From: Firmicutes bacterium UBA5301
GTDB lineage: Bacteria > Bacillota > UBA5301
DNA length: 6,523 nt
NCBI GenBank assembly: GCA_002408345.1
Contig: DHRX01000114.1
Location: forward strand, 1-6,523
Direction: 5' to 3'
This document shows positions 1 to 5,581 of this stretch, one piece after another; position 1 is the first letter of the stretch; every line of letters begins with the position of its first letter. A program made the translations under genes and the position numbers. The notes beneath the pieces are model-generated. The model was not told the DNA's origin. It did no database searches and worked only from the letters and a program-made list of their open reading frames with translations.

Positions 1-21
1 TTCTTCTGTCCATTGTGCCAT
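1..21 (-). CDS. start of an unidentified gene running off the left edge (partial)
   Basis: On the minus strand an ATG at 21-19 opens seven codons (MAQWTEE) that reach the window edge without a stop. A G-rich stretch, GGGGG (35-31 on the minus strand), lies 9 nt upstream and could serve as a ribosome binding site. The start lies 29 nt past the stop of the membrane-protein gene at 51-476, so the two could be one transcript. Seven residues are too few to suggest a product. The call rests only on the start codon, its spacing and the operon-like position. Confidence 0.35.
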
Positions 22-50
22 CTTCAGATACCCCCTTTTACCATACTTTT

Positions 51-476
51 CTAGGTTAGGGGTCTTCTTTCCTTTTGTAGTAACTCGACAAAAACGGCCA
101 GGGAGAAGCCGAAAAAGATATTGAGAGCCAAATAACCAACGGAGCTCAGGGTGTGTAATGCGGTTACATTTGGTTCTATGATGGCTAATCCTAAACCTAA
201 AGCCCATAAGATTACCCCGAAAGCCAGCCCTTTGATGAGAGCAAATTTTTGATTTGACCACCGGAAAAGGTAAACAAAAACCGTTCCGACCAGACCGGCT
301 AGAGCTAGATGTGCTAACCAGCCAAGAGCTAAAGTGGTCGTAGTATCGCTGGGCCTAATTACTGTAGCTAAGATTGTTGGAAAATTAGCTTTGGTTATGC
401 CTAGTCCGGTTAAAACTATTCCAAGTAACCCGCTAACTAAACCGGCTAGTATTCCGCTGAATGCTCGAGCAGCCAT
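51..476 (-). CDS. small four-helix integral membrane protein, function unknown
   Basis: This 141-aa protein is almost entirely hydrophobic, with four likely membrane helices at about residues 5-26, 46-70, 77-100 and 108-132. A short charged tail (KERRPLT) suggests a cytoplasmic C-terminus. Glycine and alanine are frequent inside the helices, as in small conserved membrane proteins such as the YqhR-like and DUF6789-like groups, but no signature motif allows a firm family call. There is no signal peptide, enzymatic motif or cluster of charged residues inside the membrane. The ATG at 476-474 is fixed by an in-frame TAA immediately upstream (479-477). Its GGAGG (485-481) is only 4 nt away, which is close. 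A second GGAGG lies further up at 500-496 and fits a different start codon. The gene diverges from the SANT-like gene at 633 and probably precedes the partial gene at 21. Confidence 0.8.
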   Translation of the reverse strand: MAARAFSGILAGLVSGLLGIVLTGLGITKANFPTILATVIRPSDTTTTLALGWLAHLALAGLVGTVFVYLFRWSNQKFALIKGLAFGVILWALGLGLAIIEPNVTALHTLSSVGYLALNIFFGFSLAVFVELLQKERRPLT

Positions 477-487
477 TTATCCTCCAT
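446..487 (-). other. possible 13-codon leader ORF overlapping the membrane-protein start
   Basis: On the minus strand an ATG at 487-485 lies 8 nt from a GGAGG (500-496), which is better spacing than the main gene has. It opens 13 codons (MEDKWLLEHSAEY) ending in TAG at 448-446. The frame differs from that of the membrane protein, whose ATG lies inside this mini-ORF. It could be a translated leader peptide that modulates the main start, or simply a chance consequence of a duplicated Shine-Dalgarno. No conservation data are available. Confidence 0.25.
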
Positions 488-576
488 AATTTTAACCTCC
501 TGTAGCCTTAGTTTAAGCTATTAATCAAAGGCATAAACAGCAAAGAGGTAGCATATCTTGCTAGCGATGGTATTAT

Positions 577-604
577 TTGTTGCTAAATAGGGCATTTCTA
601 TAAG
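577..604 (+). promoter_or_regulatory. candidate vegetative-type promoter for the SANT-like gene
   Basis: A TTGTTG (577-582) and a TATAAG (599-604) are separated by 16 nt, giving a good -10 match and a weak -35 match. Transcription would begin near 611, just before the ribosome binding site at 621. This would exclude the upstream GTG at 606 as the start codon. No convincing sigma-F or sigma-G type promoter was found in 477-632. The remainder of this divergent region shows only a TTGCTA repeat (558-563 and 580-585) and AT-rich sequence. Confidence 0.25.
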
Positions 605-632
605 TGTGAAACTTTTATTGGGAGGGAGTATC

Positions 633-1283
633 TTGTCTGAAACTGCAACGCTTCGGCGCTATACAGAGGAAGAGGACAACCTTATCTTGCAATATTGGCA
701 TGATAAGAATCGGCGTCCAGAGTTGGCTGAAAAATTAGATCGGCCTTTAGGCGGGCTAGCCTATCGATTTTACCAGTTACTTAGGGATCGTGACCTTGCC
801 CCCAAAGAGTACCGGAAGTTAATGCGGCAAGGGAAAGTCGGGGAAGTTCTAACAACTCCGAATTTAGTAGCTGAGCCACCATTGAAAAAACGGTCGAGTG
901 AGCCTGATGATTTATTGGAAGCGCTGAAATACTTTCCTAACCGAGCCCAGGCTTTAGAAGAAGAACTAGCCCAAATTAAGCAGGACCTGGCCCAATTAAA
1001 ACAGGAACGGCAGACTACCGGGCCCCAGTTTTTTAATGAAAAAAACCAACGGTTACAGGCACAGGTCCAAGAGTTACAGGCCCAATTAGATTCAGAGCGG
1101 CAGCGATTAGAAGAAGAACGTCAGGAATTACGAGAAGTCTATGATGATTTAGAAGCTGTATTTAGCGAGTTTATGCGGCTAAGTTCTGTAGATAAGATTC
1201 GGGTACTAGGGGATTTCGCCTCTAAACTGGAAGTTACTGTTGATAAGTTTGGCAATGTTGTTAATCTAAGGCGATCACTATAA
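633..1283 (+). CDS. Myb/SANT-like DNA-binding protein with long coiled coil (RsfA-like regulator candidate)
   Basis: The protein has 216 aa from a TTG start. Residues 8-50 resemble a single Myb/SANT helix-turn-helix: RRYTEEEDNLILQYW, an acidic first helix, then a basic stretch with LAEKL and a recognition-like helix around PLGGLAYRFYQLL. The first conserved tryptophan is replaced by Tyr10. A basic linker (about 52-90) leads to heptad-rich coiled coils at about 107-127 and 134-180, made mostly of Q, E, L and R. A short conserved-looking tail ends in FGNVVNLRRSL. The architecture of an N-terminal SANT domain plus coiled coil is that of the RsfA family of prespore regulators in Bacillus; this is an architectural comparison, not a sequence match. 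The TTG at 633 is preferred because GGAGGGAG (621-628) lies 7 nt upstream. The GTG at 606 has no ribosome binding site. It is probably a transcription regulator, but its targets are unknown. Confidence 0.75.
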   Translation: MSETATLRRYTEEEDNLILQYWHDKNRRPELAEKLDRPLGGLAYRFYQLLRDRDLAPKEYRKLMRQGKVGEVLTTPNLVAEPPLKKRSSEPDDLLEALKYFPNRAQALEEELAQIKQDLAQLKQERQTTGPQFFNEKNQRLQAQVQELQAQLDSERQRLEEERQELREVYDDLEAVFSEFMRLSSVDKIRVLGDFASKLEVTVDKFGNVVNLRRSL

Positions 1284-1287
1284 AGAG

Positions 1288-1352
1288 CTCCTCCTGTATG
1301 CGAACCCAAAGGTTGGTTAAACTAAACCTAGTACCGGTTCGCAAAGGAGGGG
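1288..1352 (+). promoter_or_regulatory. long leader hairpin sequestering the ribosome binding site of the 71-aa gene
   Basis: Two stacked stems can be read by eye. The outer one pairs CTCCTCCT (1288-1295) with AGGAGGGG (1345-1352), 8 bp with one U-G pair. The inner one pairs TGCGAACC (1299-1306) with GGTTCGCA (1336-1343), 8 perfect bp. Only a 3x1 internal loop separates them. The apical loop can fold further, with AGGTT (1310-1314) against AACCT (1325-1329). The entire Shine-Dalgarno of the gene at 1358 forms the 3' strand of the outer stem. No T-tract follows, so it is not a terminator. It is best read as a translational control element of unknown trigger, and matches no riboswitch class that I recognise. 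Confidence 0.6.
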
Positions 1353-1357
1353 TAAAG

Positions 1358-1573
1358 GTGAAAGACGAGCCTAAAGATGAGATTAGGGATGTTACTCTTG
1401 GTAGGACCGGTTTTGAAGAAGGTGTCGTTTTACCGCTAATTATGGGTTGGCACTGGGCGACCCTTGATCCTAGTGATAATTCACGATTTAAATACATGGA
1501 AGAGGTTGCTGAGGAGTTAGGAACTCCGCTTGAAGGAGAAGTACGGAGTCAATCCCACCGTAACCGCTTTTGA
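1358..1573 (+). CDS. 71-aa hypothetical protein, possible spore-protein-like motif
   Basis: This small acidic-to-neutral protein starts at GTG 1358, 7 nt after GGAGG (1346-1350) within AAGGAGGGG. An ATG at 1298 in the same frame lies inside the leader hairpin and has no ribosome binding site. No signal peptide or membrane helix is clear. A short hydrophobic patch (VVLPLIMGWHWA, about residues 23-34) precedes FKYMEEVAEELG (about 44-55). That last stretch loosely resembles the segment of alpha/beta-type small acid-soluble spore proteins cleaved by the GPR protease (KYEIAQELG-like). The second SASP signature (a GG-containing C-terminal block) is absent and the tail is RSQSHRNRF, so the resemblance may be chance. 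It lies 74 nt after the SANT-like gene and is followed directly by a terminator, so it is the last gene of that transcript. Function unknown. Confidence 0.65.
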   Translation: MKDEPKDEIRDVTLGRTGFEEGVVLPLIMGWHWATLDPSDNSRFKYMEEVAEELGTPLEGEVRSQSHRNRF

Positions 1574-1594
1574 CGTCAACTGGTTTTTAAGGGC

Positions 1595-1624
1595 AGCGGT
1601 CCTAATGATTGGGGCCGCTTTTTT
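1595..1624 (+). terminator. intrinsic terminator after the 71-aa gene
   Basis: AGCGGTCC (1595-1602) pairs with GGGCCGCT (1612-1619) in an 8-bp stem containing one U-G pair and a 9-nt loop, followed by a run of Ts (1619-1624). It lies 22 nt after the stop of the 71-aa gene and separates that transcript from the glpX operon. Confidence 0.85.
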
Positions 1625-1696
1625 ATATTGGGAAGGAAAAGCCTGAGGCTGTGGATAATCAGACATAGTATCTTTATGCCTAGGGGGAGTCTTATT

Positions 1697-2701
1697 TTGT
1701 CGCGGAATGCTCTTGATATAGAACGAGAAGTGATGTTGGATTTTGTCCGAGTAACAGAAACTGCTGCACTAAGGGCCGGTCGCTACATGGGTCGTGGAGA
1801 CAAAGAGGCTGCTGATGGTGCAGCTGTTGATGGTATGCGGGGTATGCTAGATTTAGTGGAAGTTTGCGGAACGGTTATAATTGGTGAGGGAGAGAAAGAT
1901 AAAGCTCCGATGTTATATATCGGCGAAAAGGTAGGGCGAGGCGAAGGTCCGGAGATGGATATTGCTGTTGACCCGGTAGAAGGTACCCGGCTCGTGGCCT
2001 ACGGTCTGCCCAATGCGGTTTCGGTAATTGTCGCTGCAGAAAAAGGGTCTTTGGCACCGATCTCCGCCTGGTATATGAATAAGATTGCTGTTGGTCCAGA
2101 GGCGGCTGGTCAGATCGATATTAATGCTCCAGTTAGGGAAAATTTGCGAGTTGTCGCAGCTACTTTACGCAAAAAGGTTCGGGACTTAACTGTCGTTATT
2201 CTTAATCGTCCTCGACATGAGGAGTTAATTCAAGAGGTACGTAACTGTGGGGCCCGTATTAAACTAATTAGTGATGGTGATGTTTCGGCGGGTATTTCTA
2301 CTTGTTTACCAGAATCAGGGGTGGACATGCTTTTAGGTATCGGTGGTGCTCCGGAAGGGGTTCTAACCGCTGCTGCTTTAAAGTGTTTAGGCGGAGAGAT
2401 TCAGGCCAAGCTTTGGTTTCCTGATACGGCTGCTCGGGAAAAGGCGGTAAAAGATGGATTTGACCTGGATAAAATTTATTATACAGAAAACTTGGCTTCT
2501 GGGAACCAGATCATTTTTGCGGCTACCGGTATTACCGATGGTGAATTGTTGAAAGGCGTGCGGTACCATGGGGATCGGGCAATTACCCACTCAGTTGTTA
2601 TGCGGGCTCAGACCCGAACCGTTCGTTTTATCGAATCCCATCATGATCTCCGTTTTAAGACGGTTCGGTCTAAAAAGCGTAGTAAAGAGTTGAGTGTTTA
2701 A
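1697..2701 (+). CDS. glpX: fructose-1,6-bisphosphatase, class II (GlpX)
   Basis: This cytosolic enzyme hydrolyses fructose 1,6-bisphosphate to fructose 6-phosphate in gluconeogenesis and needs divalent metal. From the TTG at 1697 the protein has 334 aa, within the usual family range (about 320-336). The known catalytic and metal residues of E. coli GlpX (K29, D33, E57, D85, E88, T90, E213) all have counterparts at a constant offset of 7: K36, D40 (GDKEAADGAA), E64 (GEGEKDKAP), D92, E95, T97 (DPVEGT) and E220 (GGAPEG). It should therefore be active. The TTG is chosen because GGGGGAG (1683-1689) lies 7 nt upstream. An in-frame ATG at 1677 has no ribosome binding site and would add a non-conserved extension. 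The basic C-terminal tail (about 20 residues, rich in K, R and S) is typical of no motif. It opens a tight operon: its TAA overlaps the next ATG by one base. Some family members also accept sedoheptulose bisphosphate, which the sequence cannot settle. Confidence 0.95.
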   Translation: MSRNALDIEREVMLDFVRVTETAALRAGRYMGRGDKEAADGAAVDGMRGMLDLVEVCGTVIIGEGEKDKAPMLYIGEKVGRGEGPEMDIAVDPVEGTRLVAYGLPNAVSVIVAAEKGSLAPISAWYMNKIAVGPEAAGQIDINAPVRENLRVVAATLRKKVRDLTVVILNRPRHEELIQEVRNCGARIKLISDGDVSAGISTCLPESGVDMLLGIGGAPEGVLTAAALKCLGGEIQAKLWFPDTAAREKAVKDGFDLDKIYYTENLASGNQIIFAATGITDGELLKGVRYHGDRAITHSVVMRAQTRTVRFIESHHDLRFKTVRSKKRSKELSV

Positions 2702-3117
2702 TGGAGAAGCAAGAACTGCAAACCAAGATTGAAGAGCTAACCCGAGAAATAGAGCGATTAACCCAAAAGGAGCTCAGGGGGTATGAACTTCAAGCACAGA
2801 AGAGAAGTCAGCCCAGCCAAAACTGGATATTTTGGCCAATGTTCCTTTTCTTAATCGGCTTTCTCGGGTTTACAATAGCCTATTTTAGTACGGGTTTTAG
2901 TACTTTGACTTATCTGAGTATATTTGGCGTGGCAACCCCTGGGGTTATCTGGTTTATGATTAGGGCAACCCGAATCCCTCGGTGGAGCCGGTGGCGGGAA
3001 AAAGAGGAAGCGATTAATGTTTTAAACCAACTATATTTAGAGAAGAGACGGTTAGTGCGAGAGCTTCGTCGGTTGGAAGTTAGGGGTGGACGTAATGGAA
3101 AGAGTAATGGCGATTGA
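2701..3117 (+). CDS. coiled-coil, two-helix membrane protein of unknown function
   Basis: The 138-aa protein has an N-terminal heptad-rich coiled coil (about residues 2-34), two membrane helices (about 42-64 and 68-88) and a second, strongly basic coiled coil (about 98-128). Arginine- and lysine-rich segments flank the helix pair, so both ends should lie in the cytoplasm, giving a hairpin anchor with two cytosolic coils. No catalytic motif is visible and I do not recognise the family. Its ATG shares a base with the glpX stop (TAATG), and no good ribosome binding site precedes it, so translation probably depends on ribosomes finishing glpX. Its end overlaps the next gene by 23 nt. The layout could suit a scaffold or membrane tether for its neighbours, which is inference only. 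Confidence 0.8.
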   Translation: MEKQELQTKIEELTREIERLTQKELRGYELQAQKRSQPSQNWIFWPMFLFLIGFLGFTIAYFSTGFSTLTYLSIFGVATPGVIWFMIRATRIPRWSRWREKEEAINVLNQLYLEKRRLVRELRRLEVRGGRNGKSNGD

Positions 3118-4132
3118 TGTTGGTCGAGGAACTCAGGATATTTTTATCTACGAACCCGGGGTGCCGGTAGAGAATTGTGTTAAGATGGTACTCCCTTCAC
3201 CTACAGTTGTAGTAGCCCAACAGATTAGAAAGATAACAGCAGCTGGTCAACCTTTAGGTCTAACCGGTGTGACTATGGGTGGCGGGGCTAGCTCACAAGC
3301 GGTGAAAAAACATTTGGCAGCCGGATTACCGGTTTACGCCACCAAATTAGCAGCTTTGACTATTGGAGATAACTTAGCAGAGGTGGAAAGGTCAGGGGTA
3401 CAGGTTGTTGATGAGCTACCATCGGAAGCGGTTCCAGTTAAGCTTGGTGATGTTAATCTTCCAGCGCTAGAAGCTGCTTTGGCCCCTTTTGGCCTCACTT
3501 TACCCGGCCAGTTTGCGGTGGCGGTACAGGATCATGGTTTTTGTCCTCAAGGTAGCAACCGTGATTTTCGCTTTCAACTTTGGCGTCAGTTTTTGGATCA
3601 GGGAGGCCATCTAGATGACTTAGTCTACCGCCAGGTACCCGATGTTTATAACCGGATGCGTTCGGTCCAGGAAATTGTTCCTGGTGCCTTGGTAATGGAT
3701 ACTGGCGGAGCAGCGGTTTGGGGTTCGTTGGGAGACCCGGTTGTTCGAGAGCTCCAAGAAGAAGGGTATACTTTACTTAATATAGGTAACGGACATACTA
3801 TTATCTTTTTGGTCCAGGGCCAACGGATACTAGGGCTTTGTGAGCACCATACAGGGGCTCTAACTAAAGACAAAACGGCTCAATTAGTGGCTAAACTGCA
3901 GTCGGGCCAGTTGACCCATGCAGAGGTTTATGCCGATGGTGGACATGGCGCCCAGATTACCCCAGAGTATGATAAGGTTGATCCAGAACCATTTCAACGG
4001 GTAGTAGTTACTGGACCCAACCGTGAAATGGTTGAGGGGTTAGGCTATTACTTTGCGGTTCCCTTTGGAGACATGATGCTTTCCGGTTCTTTTGGTCTGC
4101 TGGTTGCTGGTGGCTACTTGTCTTTACCGTAA
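3095..4132 (+). CDS. DUF1786 family ASKHA-like protein (misnamed pyruvate formate-lyase activating enzyme)
   Basis: The 345-aa protein matches the DUF1786 family along its whole length. It opens with an actin/hexokinase-type phosphate loop, AIDVGRGTQDI (residues 6-16). A TMGGGASSQA segment and VQDHGFCPQGSNRDFRF follow. A second phosphate-loop-like MDTGGAAVWG (201-210), NIGNGHT (229-235), EHHTG and DGGHGA complete the pattern. These point to an ATP-binding ASKHA fold; the substrate is unknown. Databases often call the family a putative pyruvate formate-lyase activating enzyme. However, it has only scattered cysteines (ENCVK, GFCPQ, GLCEH) and no CxxxCxxC cluster site, so it cannot be a radical-SAM activase. 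The ATG at 3095 is preferred, with GGGGTGG just upstream. A GTG at 3086 and an ATG at 3107 are alternatives. It overlaps the preceding gene by 23 nt in another frame and ends the glpX operon. Confidence 0.88.
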   Translation: MERVMAIDVGRGTQDIFIYEPGVPVENCVKMVLPSPTVVVAQQIRKITAAGQPLGLTGVTMGGGASSQAVKKHLAAGLPVYATKLAALTIGDNLAEVERSGVQVVDELPSEAVPVKLGDVNLPALEAALAPFGLTLPGQFAVAVQDHGFCPQGSNRDFRFQLWRQFLDQGGHLDDLVYRQVPDVYNRMRSVQEIVPGALVMDTGGAAVWGSLGDPVVRELQEEGYTLLNIGNGHTIIFLVQGQRILGLCEHHTGALTKDKTAQLVAKLQSGQLTHAEVYADGGHGAQITPEYDKVDPEPFQRVVVTGPNREMVEGLGYYFAVPFGDMMLSGSFGLLVAGGYLSLP

Positions 4133-4165
4133 ATTGCAGGTATTGTTAGCTAATCTAGAGAATAA

Positions 4166-4199
4166 AAATTAAGAAATTCCTCCGGGGAGGTTTTAATTT
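4166..4199 (+). promoter_or_regulatory. hairpin covering the ribosome binding site and start of the DegV gene
   Basis: CCTC (4179-4182) pairs with GAGG (4187-4190) around a CGGG tetraloop. GAAA (4173-4176) can pair with TTTT (4191-4194) after a TT bulge. AAATT (4166-4170) can pair with AATTT (4195-4199) after an AA bulge. The Shine-Dalgarno GGAGG and the first two bases of the TTG start would then be buried. The outer part is weak A-U pairing, which would melt easily. It could modulate initiation, or the short GC core could be incidental. It does not resemble a preQ1 riboswitch, despite the queT gene downstream. Confidence 0.4.
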
Positions 4200-5043
4200 G
4201 GCCTCAATAGCGATAGTTACTGATAGCACAGCAGATGTTCCAGCCGAGTTTCTTGAAAAGTATGATATTCATGTGGTGCCGCTATACGTTCATATTGGTG
4301 ATAAGTTCTATCGTGATATGGTTGAGCTTCCACCTAATTTATTTTATCCGATGCTACGAGAAAGTGTTGAATTACCAACAACCTCTCAACCAGCGGTCGG
4401 GGACTTTGTTCAAGTTTATGAAAAGTTAATTGCTCAAGGGAAACAGGTTATTTCCATTCATATTTCCTCTGTGCTTTCCGGTACTTTCCAAAGTGCCAGT
4501 TTAGCCAAGCTCTCTGTACCCCAGGGTCAAGTGGAAGTTATTGATTCTGAGGCGGTTACCCTCAGTTTGGGCTGGCAGGTAGTAGCTGCTGCAGAAGCGG
4601 TGGCTAAAGGCTGGGAAGTGGAGGATATCTTACACTTAATTAAAGAGGTTGGTTCTCAGGTTAAAATGTTTGCGGCTATTGATACCCTGGAGTACTTATA
4701 TAAGGGTGGACGGATCGGTAAAGTTGCGGCTTTTCTAGGATCTATGCTTAACTTTAAGCCGATTATTACCATGGAAAATGGTGGGCTAGTACCTTTTTCC
4801 CGGGTGCGTTCCCAAAAACAAGTACTCCGTAAATTAGTAGAAGTTGCGGAACAGGATTGGCTAAAGTACGGGAAAAAATTACGTATTGGGGTTATTCACA
4901 CCGCTTGTCCAGAAGTAGCTCAAGAATTGCGGCAGATGATTAAGGAGAAGCTAAACCTAGTTGATTTGCCGCCGTTAGTTGAAGCTGGTGCGGTGCTAGG
5001 TACCCATGTTGGACCCGGCGCTTTAGGGATATCTTACTATTAG
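4198..5043 (+). CDS. DegV family fatty-acid-binding protein (FakB-like)
   Basis: DegV/FakB proteins are cytosolic two-domain proteins that bind a single fatty acid. In the FakA-FakB system they present it for phosphorylation to acyl-phosphate, a precursor for phospholipid synthesis. At 281 aa this is a full-length member. Seen motifs are VTDSTADVP (7-15), PTTSQPAVGDF (60-70), SSVLSGTFQSA (90-100), VIDSEAVTLSLGW (114-126), DTLEYLYKGGRIGK (162-175) and a C-terminal HVGPGALGISYY (270-281). The Thr of TTSQP (T62), S94, R172 and H270 sit where the fatty-acid carboxylate and catalytic residues of Staphylococcus aureus FakB (T61, S93, R170, H266) are expected. No fakA kinase gene is in the window. 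The TTG start at 4198 has GGAGG (4186-4190) 7 nt upstream. The gene follows the DUF1786 gene by 65 nt with no terminator between, so read-through from the glpX operon is possible. Which lipid it binds is unknown. Confidence 0.93.
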   Translation: MASIAIVTDSTADVPAEFLEKYDIHVVPLYVHIGDKFYRDMVELPPNLFYPMLRESVELPTTSQPAVGDFVQVYEKLIAQGKQVISIHISSVLSGTFQSASLAKLSVPQGQVEVIDSEAVTLSLGWQVVAAAEAVAKGWEVEDILHLIKEVGSQVKMFAAIDTLEYLYKGGRIGKVAAFLGSMLNFKPIITMENGGLVPFSRVRSQKQVLRKLVEVAEQDWLKYGKKLRIGVIHTACPEVAQELRQMIKEKLNLVDLPPLVEAGAVLGTHVGPGALGISYY

Positions 5044-5053
5044 AGGGTTCAGA

Positions 5054-5506
5054 ATGGTTGATTTTCGCAAGTTAGTGAGGGCAGCCATAATCGCTGCCCT
5101 TTATGTGGTTTTAGTCTGGTTGTTAGCACCGGTTAGCTTTGGTCCTTTCCAGTTTCGAGCAGCCGAAGCTTTAACACTACTACCGATGCTCTTTCCAGAA
5201 GCGATCCCTGGTCTATATATTGGTGTTTTATTGGCTAATACTTTAGGTGGCCTCGGTTTGTGGGATATTTTCGGCGGTAGCTTAGTAACATTATTAGCCG
5301 CCTATATTACTTGGCGGTACCGGGATAAACCGCTGATCGCTTACCTTTCTCCAATAGTTCTTAACGCTTTTCTGATTAGTTTATACTTACATTACGTTTT
5401 TACCTTACCTTACTGGGCTTTAGTACTAAGCATCGGTGCTAGTGAAGCCGTCGTTGTTCTGGCCCTTGGGGTACCATTGTTAAAGGCGCTGAGGAAATTA
5501 CGGTAA
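5054..5506 (+). CDS. queT: QueT family membrane transporter (queuosine-precursor uptake)
   Basis: QueT proteins are small integral membrane substrate-binding (S) components thought to take up queuosine precursors, probably with an ECF energizing module. This 150-aa protein is the right size and has about five hydrophobic helices (about 7-26, 40-62, 72-88, 94-115, 118-142). Family-like segments include FGPFQFRAAEAL (29-40), GLGLWDIFGGSLVTLLAAY (66-84) and EAVVVLALG (131-139). The start at 5054 has GAGGG (5043-5047), which overlaps the degV stop, 6 nt upstream. The gene thus follows degV by 10 nt and is co-transcribed with it. Many queT genes carry a preQ1 riboswitch in their leader; none is visible here, nor ahead of degV. 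No ECF ATPase genes are in the window, so shared ECF subunits encoded elsewhere are inferred. Substrate is inferred from family only. Confidence 0.88.
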   Translation: MVDFRKLVRAAIIAALYVVLVWLLAPVSFGPFQFRAAEALTLLPMLFPEAIPGLYIGVLLANTLGGLGLWDIFGGSLVTLLAAYITWRYRDKPLIAYLSPIVLNAFLISLYLHYVFTLPYWALVLSIGASEAVVVLALGVPLLKALRKLR

Positions 5507-5519
5507 AATAAGGGACCCT

Positions 5520-5581
5520 ACGTCTCCGCGAGGTATTACCATCATCTCTTCTGGTAATACTTACTAAACGGAGGCGTTTTT
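5520..5581 (+). terminator. composite terminator hairpin carrying the gerA-family ribosome binding site
   Basis: An outer stem pairs ACGTCTCCG (5520-5528) with CGGAGGCGT (5569-5577), 9 bp with one U-G pair, followed by Ts to 5581. Inside it, AGGTATTACC (5531-5540) pairs with GGTAATACTT (5553-5562), 10 bp with one G-U pair and a 12-nt loop. It lies 14 nt after the queT stop and should end the degV-queT transcript. The GGAGG at 5570-5574 within the 3' strand is also the only ribosome binding site for the gene at 5585. Transcripts reading through would therefore carry that site buried in the hairpin. Confidence 0.75.

Noticed and set aside
1261..1497. Minus-strand reading frame of 78 codons opposite the SANT-like gene end and the 71-aa gene
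   Set aside because: It runs antisense through the 71-aa gene, has no ribosome binding site and shows no domain; the plus-strand gene has an ideal ribosome binding site and a terminator.
1628..1696. Longer N-terminus and a sigma-A promoter for glpX
   Set aside because: TTGGGA (1628) and GATAAT (1654) look promoter-like but are 20 nt apart, too far for a credible pair. The extended reading frame has no ribosome binding site and breaks family length.
1875..2057. Minus-strand open frame inside glpX
   Set aside because: It is antisense to the catalytic core of a clear enzyme gene and has a low-complexity, arginine/proline-rich translation.
2387..2590. Minus-strand open frame inside the 3' part of glpX
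   Set aside because: Antisense shadow with no initiation signal and no recognisable motif.
3646..3873. Minus-strand open frame inside the DUF1786 gene
   Set aside because: Antisense to conserved motifs of a full-length family member; no ribosome binding site.
4133..4200. preQ1 riboswitch ahead of the degV-queT pair
   Set aside because: A queT gene makes one plausible, but the conserved preQ1-I core (C-rich loop with an ACACCC-like block and an A-rich tail ending near the ribosome binding site) is not present; the region instead forms a simple hairpin.
4235..4429. Plus-strand alternative frame within the DegV gene
   Set aside because: It lies wholly inside a well-conserved gene in another frame and has no ribosome binding site of its own.
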